Source: Rhodopseudomonas palustris (GTDB lineage Bacteria; Pseudomonadota; Alphaproteobacteria; Rhizobiales; Xanthobacteraceae). Taken from it: a stretch of DNA of 64,000 nt. Each line of letters opens with the position of its first letter. Position 1 is the stretch's first letter. The translations under genes were made by a program, and so were the position numbers. The notes beneath the pieces were generated by a model. That model had not been told where the DNA came from. It ran no database searches and saw only the letters and a program-made list of their open reading frames with translations. The stretch covers positions 62,001-126,000 of the forward strand of contig NZ_QYYD01000011.1 in assembly GCF_003591005.1 (NCBI RefSeq), given 5' to 3'. This document shows positions 8,888 through 17,431 of the stretch, piece after piece.

Positions 8888-11800
8888 CTCAAGCACTGCA
8901 GGCACTCCGCGTCGCCGATTTCAATTGGGTTCGCTCTCTCGACAGCATCTGGATCGACGACGGCACCAGCGACAATCTCGGTCCCAACGGCGACATCATC
9001 GAGCAGGTCGTCCAAGAATTTTTGCGGGAGACGTTGGGGCCGGCCTCGCACGGCCGCGGCGTGCCGCTGACCGGCCACGCCGGCATCGGTAAGACGCATT
9101 TCGTCGGCCAGCTGCGTCGCCAGGTGTGGGAGAATGGCGGCTGGTTCGTGCTGCTCGAAGTGATGGGACTGACGGATTTTTGGCGCAATGCCGCGCTGAG
9201 CTACATCACCTCGTTGCTGCAGCCGATGGCTGATGGGCGCCGCCAGCTCGAAGCCGTTTTGGCGGGCGTGGCCAGGCGCTTCAAGGTGGAGAAGGAGGTC
9301 GAGACCGCGTTCAGCATTCCGAACATCGAAGCGCGCAAGATCGTCGACGTGCTGGTCAAGGGCCTGATGCGGCACGACATGCCGAACACGCTGAAGCACC
9401 AGGACGTGTTCCGCGCGATGTGCCTGCTGCGCTCCAACGATATCGACAGCGCGGGGCTCGCCCATGCCTGGCTGCAGGGCTACGACGCCGACGAACAGGC
9501 CCGCGCCGCGCTCGGCTTCTTGCGGCCGCCGCCGCCGCCGGTCGATCTGGTGCGGGGCATGTCATGGATCATGAGTATCGCCGGGCCGACAATGGTGGCG
9601 ATCGATCAGATCGACGGCGTCGTCAATCCGAGCATCGTCAGCGCGCGCGTCGACGATGATACGCTCAATCCCGGCCTTGGCGAAGCTCTCGCGGCCGGAT
9701 TGCTCGAGCTGTACGACGTCGGCTATCGCACCATGACTGTGGTGACCTGTCTGTTCAACTCTTGGCAGGCTCTGCAAAGAACCGGACTGACACCATTCGC
9801 GCAGCGCTATCGCGAGCCGCTCAATCTGCGCGAGATGAAGGATCCGGCCGATATTCGCAGCCTGATCGTCAGCCGGCTTGCGCCCGCCTACGAGTCGCTG
9901 AATTTCACACCACCTTATCCAAGCTGGCCGTTCACCGATAAGGCGATCGAGGCCGCCGCCGGCGTGATTACGACGCCGCGGACCATCCTGATGCGCTGCG
10001 ACGCGCTGCGCCGCCGCTGGATCGAGGCCGGCACGGTGACCGAATGCGATGAGCTCGGCGAGGTCGTCGCTCGGCCGGAGGGCGCGAGCCCCCGCAACGG
10101 CTTCGCACAGGACTTGCAGCGCCACATCGCCGCTGCCGAGGTGGACGACCTGATCGTTGCTGACGACGACGGCAAGCTGGCGGGGCTGCTGCGCGAAGTA
10201 TTCGAACTCTACGCCCGTGAGTTCGAGCCCGATGAATCGAGCGACCTGGAGAGCCGCGGCGACCCGGCGCAGAAGGTGCCGCCGCTGCACGGCCGGCTGA
10301 CGTTCACCTATCATGCCGAGAACGATCGGGAGCGGCACTTCTGCTTTCGCGCGCTCGAACATACTCACGCGATCTCGTTCCAGGCGCGGCTGCGCGCGGC
10401 GCTCACCGCGTCGGGCATCAACGCCAAGATCGCCGACCGCCATCTGGTGCTGGTGCGCCGCAGCCCGATTCCCGGCGGCGCCAAGACCCGGCAGCTGTTC
10501 GAGCTGTTCGAGAAGTCGGGCGGCGTCGTGATCGATCCTGCAGATGCGGATCTGCGCGTGTTCGTGGCGCTGCGCCAGATGAGCCAGCAGGCTTTGGCGG
10601 ATGGCCGAAGCGCCGAATTCGAGTCCTGGCTGCGCGCCGACAAACCGTTGTTCGCGACGCAATTCTTCAAACAGGCCGGCCTGAGCCCGCCGCCTGCGAC
10701 ACCGACGGTGACAGGCGCGCAGAGCAGCGCTGCGACCGACAAGGCCGCTGCGCCGCCAGCGCCGCCGCCCGAGGCTGCACCGCCGCCCGCAACGACTGTG
10801 CGAGATCCTGCGCCGGCGCCGCCGCGCCCGTCGGCGGCCGCGGCGCCAGCCTCGACGGGCTCGGACTCGATCCCGGTCGGCCGACGCATCGCGGTCGGCG
10901 GCGAAGCCGTCGCCGTGCCGCTACGCCTGTTGCCGCGGCATACCGCGATTATCGCCGGCTCCGGCTCGGGCAAGACCGTCCTGCTGCGGCGGATTGTCGA
11001 GGAGGCGGCGCTCGCCGGAATACCGGCGATCGTGATCGATCCGAACAACGATCTGTCGCGGCTGGGCGACCCATGGCCGTCAAGGCCGGACTCCTTCACC
11101 GACGAGGATGACGCCAAGGCGCAGCGCTACGCCGACAAGGTCGAAGTGGTGGTATGGACGCCAGGCGTGCACGGGGGCAATCCGCTGTTTCTGCCGGTGA
11201 TGCCGGATTTCGCCGGCCTCGGCCCCGACAAGGACGAACGCCAGCAGGCGACCGAAATGGCCGCCGAAACGCTCGGCCCGCTCGCTGGCGCAAAGAACGC
11301 GTTGCAGCGGGGTGTGCTCGCCGAAGCCCTGCGGCATTTCGCGGCCGGCGGCGGCGGCGAATTGCAGGATTTCATCGCCTTGCTGAGCGAGTTGCCGGAC
11401 GGGCTAAGCCCGATCGGCAATGCCGCCAAGCTCGCGGCCGGAATGGCCGATCAGCTGCATGCCGCCGTCGCGACCAATCCGCTGCTCCGCGCCGACGGCC
11501 CGGTGCTTGATCCGAAGCTGCTGTTCTTCGGCAAGGATCCGGCGCGGGTGCGGCTCTCGGTGATCAATCTGTCCGGCCTCGCCACCGACGCGGCGCGCGA
11601 AGATTTCGTCAACCGGCTGCAGATGGCGCTGTTCAGCTGGATCAAGCGCCATCCTTCGAAGACCGGTCTGCTCTACGTGATCGACGAGGCGCAGACTTTC
11701 CTGCCGTCGCAGAAGCCGGCGCTCAGCCTCGGCAGCGGCATCAAGCTGGTCGCGCAGGCGCGCAAATACGGACTCGGCATGATCGTCGCGAGCCAGGTAC

Positions 11801-12084
11801 CGCGCGGCATTCACAACCAGATCGTGTCGAACTGCACCACGCAGTTCAACGGCAAGCAGAGCGCGCCGGCGACCATCGCGGCCGCCCAGGAGATCATCGA
11901 GGCCAGCGGCGGCCGCGCCGATGACATCGGCAAGCTGAAGGCGGGCGAGTTCTATTTCGCCACCGAAGGCTCCGGCAAACCGGGCAAGATCAAAACCCCA
12001 ATCTGCCTCAGTTATCATCCCGCCAATCCACCGACGCCAGACGAAGTGGTGCGACTGGCCAGACGAGTGAACGCGACCGCGTAG
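8884..12084 (+). CDS. Giant double ATPase: AAA/STAND-like module fused to HerA/FtsK-type translocase
   Basis: ATG at 8884 overlaps the preceding stop (ATGA); the product has 1066 residues. The N-terminal ATPase has Walker A GHAGIGKT (64-71) and Walker B TMVAIDQID (236-244). Residues 410-600 form an additional alpha/beta region that I do not recognise. A Pro/Ala-rich linker spans about 602-660. The C-terminal ATPase is of the HerA/VirB4-like superfamily: Walker A AGSGSGKT (691-698), Walker B LLYVIDEAQ (929-937), then LVAQARKYGLGMIVASQ and a C-terminal QFNGKQSAPATI segment. HerA-type motors are hexameric DNA pumps that partner with nucleases, matching the DUF559 protein upstream. Two NTPase modules in one chain are unusual and suggest sensing coupled to DNA translocation. 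Confidence 0.88.
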   Translation: MTQALQALRVADFNWVRSLDSIWIDDGTSDNLGPNGDIIEQVVQEFLRETLGPASHGRGVPLTGHAGIGKTHFVGQLRRQVWENGGWFVLLEVMGLTDFWRNAALSYITSLLQPMADGRRQLEAVLAGVARRFKVEKEVETAFSIPNIEARKIVDVLVKGLMRHDMPNTLKHQDVFRAMCLLRSNDIDSAGLAHAWLQGYDADEQARAALGFLRPPPPPVDLVRGMSWIMSIAGPTMVAIDQIDGVVNPSIVSARVDDDTLNPGLGEALAAGLLELYDVGYRTMTVVTCLFNSWQALQRTGLTPFAQRYREPLNLREMKDPADIRSLIVSRLAPAYESLNFTPPYPSWPFTDKAIEAAAGVITTPRTILMRCDALRRRWIEAGTVTECDELGEVVARPEGASPRNGFAQDLQRHIAAAEVDDLIVADDDGKLAGLLREVFELYAREFEPDESSDLESRGDPAQKVPPLHGRLTFTYHAENDRERHFCFRALEHTHAISFQARLRAALTASGINAKIADRHLVLVRRSPIPGGAKTRQLFELFEKSGGVVIDPADADLRVFVALRQMSQQALADGRSAEFESWLRADKPLFATQFFKQAGLSPPPATPTVTGAQSSAATDKAAAPPAPPPEAAPPPATTVRDPAPAPPRPSAAAAPASTGSDSIPVGRRIAVGGEAVAVPLRLLPRHTAIIAGSGSGKTVLLRRIVEEAALAGIPAIVIDPNNDLSRLGDPWPSRPDSFTDEDDAKAQRYADKVEVVVWTPGVHGGNPLFLPVMPDFAGLGPDKDERQQATEMAAETLGPLAGAKNALQRGVLAEALRHFAAGGGGELQDFIALLSELPDGLSPIGNAAKLAAGMADQLHAAVATNPLLRADGPVLDPKLLFFGKDPARVRLSVINLSGLATDAAREDFVNRLQMALFSWIKRHPSKTGLLYVIDEAQTFLPSQKPALSLGSGIKLVAQARKYGLGMIVASQVPRGIHNQIVSNCTTQFNGKQSAPATIAAAQEIIEASGGRADDIGKLKAGEFYFATEGSGKPGKIKTPICLSYHPANPPTPDEVVRLARRVNATA

Positions 12085-12277
12085 GCAAAGCGTCCGTCGC
12101 ATCGCTTGGACCCATCGCTCAGGCGGGCTGGGCGATGTTGATAGCGCGTCGCGGTCGCGGCAGCGCTGCGACCGGTCGCGGGCTCGCTTGCCAGCCTCCT
12201 GTCAGCTTCACCCGCCTATCTTCGTCAGGATCGACCAAGGCGCGCTGCGAGTTGCGCCGCAACTGACGAGGGATGCC

Positions 12278-12628
12278 ATGATCTCACGAGCCGTGATGAC
12301 GAGCATGGCGCTGATCGCGCTGGGTGGGACCTCTGATGCAGCTTCCGCGCTGGCACCAAAAGACCCGCTTTGGAATTCGGATCACTTAGCGCTTCTGCCT
12401 CATGATGTTCAGCGTGCAGTTTCCGCACGATGCCCCAGCGGCGCGATCGCGGGACATTATTTTGCAACCTACGCACCGACGACCATCGTGCTGCATTTCG
12501 AACATTTGCGATGCCGTGACGGTTCGACGGCCTTGTGCAACGGCCGGAAGTGCCTGCGACAAGTGTATCGCGATGTCGGCGGTCGCTATAGGCTGGAGCG
12601 CAGCTACTTCGCGGCGGCGTATCAGTAA
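12278..12628 (+). CDS. Small secreted protein of unknown function
   Basis: ATG at 12278 follows a purine-rich ribosome binding site (GACGAGGG) and gives 116 residues. The first 22 residues look like a signal peptide ending near SDAASA. The mature part has four cysteines in a short span (RCPSG, LRCRDGS, ALCNGRKCL) that could form disulfides in the periplasm. An upstream in-frame start at 12188 would bury the signal peptide and is unlikely. No family was recognised. It converges on the Tat-exported repeat protein, whose gene ends seven bases away. Confidence 0.65.
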   Translation: MISRAVMTSMALIALGGTSDAASALAPKDPLWNSDHLALLPHDVQRAVSARCPSGAIAGHYFATYAPTTIVLHFEHLRCRDGSTALCNGRKCLRQVYRDVGGRYRLERSYFAAAYQ

Positions 12629-12635
12629 ACGCGGA

Positions 12636-13991
12636 TCAGCGCACCGAATTGCTGCCGAGTGCGATTTGGGCGAACCGCGCGGCATTCGGCTTCGTCAGAT
12701 CCGGCGTCACCGGCTTGGCGTGATCGAGCCCGACCACGGCGCCGCGTTGGGCGTCGGCGATGACGTTGCCGCTGATCGCCGCGGTGCCGGCGCCATCCGC
12801 GACGGAGACCCCGATGCCGACAAACGCCTTGCGCACGACATTGCCGGTGATCGCGACGTCGCGCAGATAGCGGCCCCAGCCGGCGACGATGCCGAACGAC
12901 GGCGCGTTCTCGATCACGTTGCCCGTGACTGCGGTGTCGGCCTCGACATAGATGCCGATGCCGGCGTCGTCATCCGGCGCGGTGCCGATCGGGCGCTTCG
13001 GCCTCAGATTGCGGATGATGTTGCCCTGTACGATGCTGAGCCGGCCGCCTTCGTTGAAGTTGCAGACCGAAACGCCGAGCGCTGCGCCGTCGACGGTGTT
13101 GTTGGCGATGACGGCGCCTTCGAAGGCGAATTCCGAATACAGCGCGACTTCGCGGACATCGCTGACGCTGTTGCCGGTGATCTGAATATTCGACGCCGAA
13201 TTGCCGCGGACCGCGGAGTAATCGCAGTTCCTGATGCGGTTGCCGCTGACGATGACATTGCCGGCGCGAAACGCATTGATGGCGTTGCCGTACTGCCCGG
13301 AGCCACCGGGCCCGGCCGTGATGTTCTCGATGCGGTTGCCGGTGACCAGCGTGCCGTCGTCGCCGACCGACGTGCGGAGGATTTCGATGCCGTTGTGGCT
13401 GGCGCCGAGAATGGTGTTGCCGTCGACGCGCAGGCCGCGCGCATCGAACGACACGACGCCGGTCACGGCGATCGCCGTCAGGATATTGTCGCTGATCGTC
13501 CCGGAGGTCGTTTCCAGCCAGATGCCGCTGGCGCCACTCGCCGTGATCGAGCATTGCTCGATGCGCAGCGCTCGGGCGCCGACGCAATGTACCAGACCGC
13601 GCCGCGCCGGCAGGGGAATGCTGGCACCGTCGAGGATCAGCCCGGATAGCGTCGGCGCGTCGGCGCCGGCGCTGTCGAACAGCGAGGGACCGCCCGTCAG
13701 CACCAGCCGCGTCGCGCCGCGCACGCCGCTGAGCTGCGCACCGGAGGGCAGCCGCAATGTGCCGGTGCGGTAGGTTCCGGGCGGCAATGCGAGGGGGACG
13801 CGGCGCTCCGCAGCGTCGTCGATGGCGCGTTGCAGCGCGGCGGTTTGATCCTCTGAACTATCAGGCCGAACGTCGAGCTGCGTCGCATCGCGGCCGCGTT
13901 TGGAGGTCAACGGTGCGGCGGCCAGCGGCGTCGTCGCCAGAGTGAGGCCGCCGGCGATCGCGCCGAGCATTTCGCGCCGATGGATCGTCAT
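12636..13991 (-). CDS. Tat-exported right-handed beta-helix repeat protein (TIGR03808-like)
   Basis: Started at 13991, the 451-residue product begins with a twin-arginine signal (IHRREMLGAIAGG) cleaved near residue 26. Residues 60-120 resemble the pectate-lyase/tail-spike entry domain, with TAALQRAIDDAAERRVPLAL. The rest is a chain of degenerate NxIxG/ISGNxI coils of about 22 residues (TVTGNVIENAPSFGI, AAISGNVIADAQRG and others), typical of parallel beta-helices. This matches the family I recall as a twin-Arg-translocated repeat protein of unknown role in Rhizobiales. It is probably a folded periplasmic carbohydrate-binding or carbohydrate-modifying protein, but no catalytic site could be named. 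Confidence 0.85.
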   Translation of the reverse strand: MTIHRREMLGAIAGGLTLATTPLAAAPLTSKRGRDATQLDVRPDSSEDQTAALQRAIDDAAERRVPLALPPGTYRTGTLRLPSGAQLSGVRGATRLVLTGGPSLFDSAGADAPTLSGLILDGASIPLPARRGLVHCVGARALRIEQCSITASGASGIWLETTSGTISDNILTAIAVTGVVSFDARGLRVDGNTILGASHNGIEILRTSVGDDGTLVTGNRIENITAGPGGSGQYGNAINAFRAGNVIVSGNRIRNCDYSAVRGNSASNIQITGNSVSDVREVALYSEFAFEGAVIANNTVDGAALGVSVCNFNEGGRLSIVQGNIIRNLRPKRPIGTAPDDDAGIGIYVEADTAVTGNVIENAPSFGIVAGWGRYLRDVAITGNVVRKAFVGIGVSVADGAGTAAISGNVIADAQRGAVVGLDHAKPVTPDLTKPNAARFAQIALGSNSVR

Positions 13992-14096
13992 GTCTGCGCC
14001 CCTGCGTGAGCCATGCGATCTCGTAACGCAAAAGCCGCCGCCCAGTGACGGACGACGGTGTCGCAGCAACGCGATGTTTGGCGCTAGGGTTAATCG

Positions 14097-14354
14097 TCAG
14101 GCGGCGCTGCGTGAGAGTTGATAGTCGCGCCCGGCGTGCGCCTCGGCGTCGTTGTGCTCGGGATTCTCGCCGGCTTCGGGCGCGCAGGCGCGGATCTCGT
14201 AGCCGTTGTCGAGAATGCGGCGGGGCCTTGGCGATTCGTCGCCCGGGTCGACGTCGACGACCAGGCCGCTCTCCAGCGCGTGTTTCCATACACTCGCCTC
14301 GGTCGGATAAGCCTTGCTGATCTTGGCGTCGTCGCAATACAGCGCATAAGGCAT
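14097..14354 (-). CDS. Small conserved hypothetical protein (85 residues)
   Basis: ATG at 14352-14354 lies eight bases after a strong GAGGAGG ribosome binding site. The product begins MPYALYCDDAKISKAYPTEA and is hydrophilic, acidic in the middle (VVDVDPGDESPRP) and without membrane segments. A C-terminal NGYEIRACAPE piece suggests a small alpha/beta fold. Proteins starting this way are, from memory, common in Bradyrhizobium relatives. Function is unknown. It is flanked by the beta-helix protein gene (105 bases) and the peptidase gene on the same strand, but overlaps neither. Confidence 0.7.
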   Translation of the reverse strand: MPYALYCDDAKISKAYPTEASVWKHALESGLVVDVDPGDESPRPRRILDNGYEIRACAPEAGENPEHNDAEAHAGRDYQLSRSAA

Positions 14355-14420
14355 CGCGGTCCTCCTCGATCCCAACGCGGAGCAAGGAGGCTGGTTCTCG
14401 CCGGGGCCCGCGGGCTGGAA

Positions 14421-15077
14421 TCACGCCGTCGTGAGCAGGAGCCGGCCGCGCCGGGCTTCCCGGATCAATTCCAGCAGGATCGCTTCGCCCGCGTCGACCA
14501 GATGCTCGGCACCGATGCTGCCGCCGGGCCAAGGTCGCCCGTCGCGGGACAGCAGCGGGACGTGGATGAAGGCGGCGAGGCGGGGGCCCTGCGGCCCGTG
14601 CGTCGCGTCGATCGCCCGCCAGCTCAGATAGTTGCAGAGATATCGGCCGGCGTCGCGGGAGAGGCGGGCATCAATCCCAGTGGCGAGGGCAGCGCGCCGC
14701 AGCTTGGCGGCATGCGGGCCAAAATGTTGCGCGTCCTGACCCGGCTCGATCGAAGCAGTGCGTAGCGTCGTCCGCTCCGCGTCCGGCCACAGCATGGTCA
14801 CCGCATTGCGGGCGCGCGTTTCGATGCGCAAATGCCTTGTGCGTGCGGCGAGCCCGAACATCAGCAGCACGTCGGGCCGGTGTGTGGCGAGCAGTTGCTG
14901 CAACTCGCGGTCGACGGCGCGATAGCTCACTGGGAAGACATGGCCGATACGCTCGACCGCATCGAATGCTGGCCGCCGCAGCTTCACCAGCCGATCCACC
15001 AGCGTCGGCGTCGGATTATACGGCGCGCCCGGGAACGGGCCGAAGCCGGTGATCAGGATGCGAAGGGGAGCCGTCAT
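14421..15077 (-). CDS. pcp: Pyroglutamyl-peptidase I-like cysteine peptidase (family C15)
   Basis: The 218-residue size and TGFGPFPGAPYNPT start are those of peptidase C15, which removes N-terminal pyroglutamate from peptides in the cytoplasm. The catalytic triad can be placed at Glu86 (RIETRARNAV), Cys148 (RYLCNYLSW) and His172 (FIHVPLL). The sequence is more diverged than typical Pcp, so the substrate could differ. The start at 15077 is supported by the family N-terminus; the longer open frame reads through a family A repeat. It lies downstream of meaB on the same strand, separated by that repeat, so co-transcription is uncertain. Confidence 0.82.
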   Translation of the reverse strand: MTAPLRILITGFGPFPGAPYNPTPTLVDRLVKLRRPAFDAVERIGHVFPVSYRAVDRELQQLLATHRPDVLLMFGLAARTRHLRIETRARNAVTMLWPDAERTTLRTASIEPGQDAQHFGPHAAKLRRAALATGIDARLSRDAGRYLCNYLSWRAIDATHGPQGPRLAAFIHVPLLSRDGRPWPGGSIGAEHLVDAGEAILLELIREARRGRLLLTTA

Positions 15078-15098
15078 GGTCCAACTAACACCAGATTC

Positions 15099-15225
15099 GT
15101 CATGGCCGGGCTTGTCCCGCCTGCGGGGCCGTAGCCCCTTCGGCGCGGCGAAGGCCCGGCCATCCACGCCTTTTTCGTGACTTCTGCCGCAGGGCGTGGA
15201 TGCCCGGCACAAGGCCGGGCATGAC
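15099..15225. repeat. Family A palindromic repeat with an internal insertion
   Basis: Left arm GTCATGGCCGGGCTTGTCCC and right arm GGCGTGGATGCCCGG...CCGGGCATGAC are intact. About 35 extra G/C-rich bases, including GGGGCCGTAGCCCC, interrupt the left arm before CCCGGCCATCCACGCC resumes. Confidence 0.85.
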
Positions 15226-15305
15226 GGGCGGAGAGATGGTACCTAAATTCGTCGGGCTTTCGCGCTGGGCGCCGCGGGCGTCCGACGGATGTGCGTGCCG
15301 ATCGA

Positions 15306-16301
15306 TCACGCCAGCAATTCCGCGATCGCATCGGCGCCGATCGCCGGGGTGAGGCGGCCGGCGGCGACGTCGGCTTCGGTATGTTTCACCTTGGCGCGGA
15401 TCGCGGGGTCGCTCTTGAGCCGCGCTTTCCAGCGGTCCTCGAGCATGGTCCACATCCACTTGACCTGCTGCTCGCGGCGGCGGGCATCGAGCTCGCCGGA
15501 GGGCGTCGTCGCGTCGCGATGCGCCAGCACGCTGTGCCACAGTTCGGCGATGCCGGCGCCGGTCATCGCCGAATAAGTCTGCACCGGCGGCTGCCAATGC
15601 ACCGAGCGCGGCGTCAGGATATGCAGCGCCGCGCGATACTCGCCGGCCGCCAGATTGGCGCGGGCGATGTTGTCGCCGTCGGCCTTGTTGATCGCGATCA
15701 TGTCGGCGAGTTCGACCAGGCCCTTCTTGATGCCCTGCAGTTCGTCGCCGGCGCCCGGCAGCATCAGCGCCAGGAAGAAATCGGTCATATCGCAGACCGC
15801 GGTTTCGGATTGGCCGATGCCGACGGTTTCCACCAGCACGACGTCGAAGCCGGCGGCCTCGCACAGCAGCATCGCTTCGCGCGTCTTCGCCGCAACGCCG
15901 CCAAGCGTGCCGGAGGAGGGCGAGGGGCGGATGAAGGCGCCCGTTTCGGCGGACAGCCGCGCCATTCGGGTCTTGTCGCCGAGGATCGAGCCGCCGGTGC
16001 GCGCCGACGATGGATCGACCGCCAGCACCGCGACCTTGTGGCCCTGCTCGATCAGATACATGCCGAGCGCGTCGATCGTGGTCGACTTGCCGACACCGGG
16101 CGAGCCGGTGATGCCGACTCGGATCGCGCGGCCGGTCAGCGGCAACAGCTCCTGCACCAGCGCGCGTGCGGACGCCTGATGATCGCCGCGGCGGCTTTCG
16201 ATCAGCGTGATCGCGCGCGCCAGCGCCGCGCGGTGCCCATCGCGCACCTCGCTGGCCAGCGACGGCAGATCGAGCGGCTTCTTACTTGTTGCGGTCATCA
16301 T
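15306..16301 (-). CDS. meaB: Methylmalonyl-CoA mutase-associated GTPase MeaB
   Basis: The 331-residue product is a G3E-family GTPase that protects and reloads the B12 enzyme methylmalonyl-CoA mutase. It has a P-loop GSPGVGKST (about 66-74), the DPSS and TGGSILGDKTRM segments that mark MeaB/ArgK, the switch-like VETVGIGQSE, and the guanine-recognition motif NKAD near 206. The C-terminal helical dimerisation arm is present. Its stop lies 228 bases ahead of the peptidase gene. Its start overlaps the stop of the DUF3298 gene by 20 bases, tying it to the mutA/mutB locus on the same strand. Confidence 0.95.
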   Translation of the reverse strand: MMTATSKKPLDLPSLASEVRDGHRAALARAITLIESRRGDHQASARALVQELLPLTGRAIRVGITGSPGVGKSTTIDALGMYLIEQGHKVAVLAVDPSSARTGGSILGDKTRMARLSAETGAFIRPSPSSGTLGGVAAKTREAMLLCEAAGFDVVLVETVGIGQSETAVCDMTDFFLALMLPGAGDELQGIKKGLVELADMIAINKADGDNIARANLAAGEYRAALHILTPRSVHWQPPVQTYSAMTGAGIAELWHSVLAHRDATTPSGELDARRREQQVKWMWTMLEDRWKARLKSDPAIRAKVKHTEADVAAGRLTPAIGADAIAELLA

Positions 16302-17073
16302 CGCCTTTCGGGCGATCGCCGCCGAAAATCGCGTTGCCTTCCGCGGACAAATAAGGCTTCAAGCTTTGCCACGGCACGTAGGCGTCGTAGCTGCCTTCCG
16401 CATAGGCGCCGACCGCGTAGGGCGCGTAGTGGAACACGAGGCCCGAGCTTTTGCCGGCCTCGGTCGATCGGGCGAGCGTCACCGGGCCGATCTTCAGCAG
16501 CTTCGGCTCGATGCTCTTGACGTAGTCGTCGCCGTCATCCTCGGTGCCGCGGGCCTTCTTCTCGGCTTTCAGCGACGCCAGCACGCCCTTGACCATCGCC
16601 TGCATCGCCGGGCCGCCATCGGCAAGCTCGGTGAAGAAGGGCCGGATGCTGATGCGTTTGGCCTGCTGCTTGTCCCACAGGATCGTATCGATCTCGGTGT
16701 TGGGATGCGCGCCGCCGGTGTAGCTGTAGTCCATGCGCAGCACGCTGACATAGCGGTTAGCGACCAGCGAGTCCTGCGTGTAGCTGCGCTCGTAGGTCCA
16801 CGGCCCGTTGCGGAACAGTTCGGGATCGCTCTTGTATTCCGGCTCGGCTTCGGCGCGCTGCGCGGCGATGTACTTCTTGCCTTCGGCGAGGCAGTTCTCC
16901 GCCAGCTTCGCATCAGCCTTGATGGCCGCATCGAGCAGCACCGTGCCGTCGATCGCCTTGGTCTTCACCGCATAGTCGGGCTTAGGCTTGGCCGGCTCGG
17001 CGAGGGCGGGGGAGAGGAGCGACATCACGCTGACGAGAAGCGCGATCGTTGTCCTGCGTATGGGGGCTATCAT
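16282..17073 (-). CDS. Secreted DUF3298/DUF4163-type protein
   Basis: Started at 17073, the 263-residue product begins with a Sec signal (TTIALLVSVMSLLSPALA). The mature part has the layout of RsiV/PdaC-like extracytoplasmic domains: an N-terminal beta domain, the central YVSVLRMDYSYTGGAHPNTE motif with the conserved GGAHPN, and a C-terminal FHYAPYAVGAYAEGSY strand that matches the family signature. In other bacteria such domains bind peptidoglycan or lysozyme. The gene overlaps meaB by 20 bases, an odd pairing of an envelope protein with a GTPase chaperone. Confidence 0.82.
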   Translation of the reverse strand: MIAPIRRTTIALLVSVMSLLSPALAEPAKPKPDYAVKTKAIDGTVLLDAAIKADAKLAENCLAEGKKYIAAQRAEAEPEYKSDPELFRNGPWTYERSYTQDSLVANRYVSVLRMDYSYTGGAHPNTEIDTILWDKQQAKRISIRPFFTELADGGPAMQAMVKGVLASLKAEKKARGTEDDGDDYVKSIEPKLLKIGPVTLARSTEAGKSSGLVFHYAPYAVGAYAEGSYDAYVPWQSLKPYLSAEGNAIFGGDRPKGDDDRNK

Positions 17074-17083
17074 CCGCGTACCA

Positions 17084-17431
17084 TTAGTTACTGCCGTCCC
17101 GAATGCGGGTCTCGACGAAAGATCTGAGCGGCGGAAGGTGAAGATTGATGATCCCCCAGACGACGCCAACCTCGGTCTCGTGGTAGGCATGTCGAAGCCG
17201 ATTGGCGAAGTCTACCATCTTGCGCCAATCGATGTGAGCAGCCTGCTGCTTAAGGTCCTCGGGAAGTCGGCGCGCTGCCTCGCAAACGATCTCAAGATAA
17301 CGCTCGGTTGCCATCCGCCGAATGATGTCAGCCTCGAATTCGGCCTGGCTGCAGTTCGTCAGCATCTTTTCGATGCGATCGATCGCCTCAATGATGTCGC
17401 GAAGGCGGTCTTCGGCGGAAGGCGGCATCAA
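17084..17431 (-). CDS. hepT: HepT-like (DUF86) toxin of a MntA-HepT pair
   Basis: This is a 115-residue all-helical HEPN protein of the DUF86 group. The catalytic region reads FANRLRHAYHET: the HxY part of the RX4-6HXY ribonuclease motif is clear. The arginine usually five residues before the histidine is alanine, and an arginine sits three before it instead, as in the GN-x-LRH subgroup. In studied pairs the partner MntA nucleotidyltransferase adds AMP to the HxY tyrosine and so silences the toxin. The start overlaps the stop of the preceding nucleotidyltransferase gene by four bases. Confidence 0.85.
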   Translation of the reverse strand: MMPPSAEDRLRDIIEAIDRIEKMLTNCSQAEFEADIIRRMATERYLEIVCEAARRLPEDLKQQAAHIDWRKMVDFANRLRHAYHETEVGVVWGIINLHLPPLRSFVETRIRDGSN

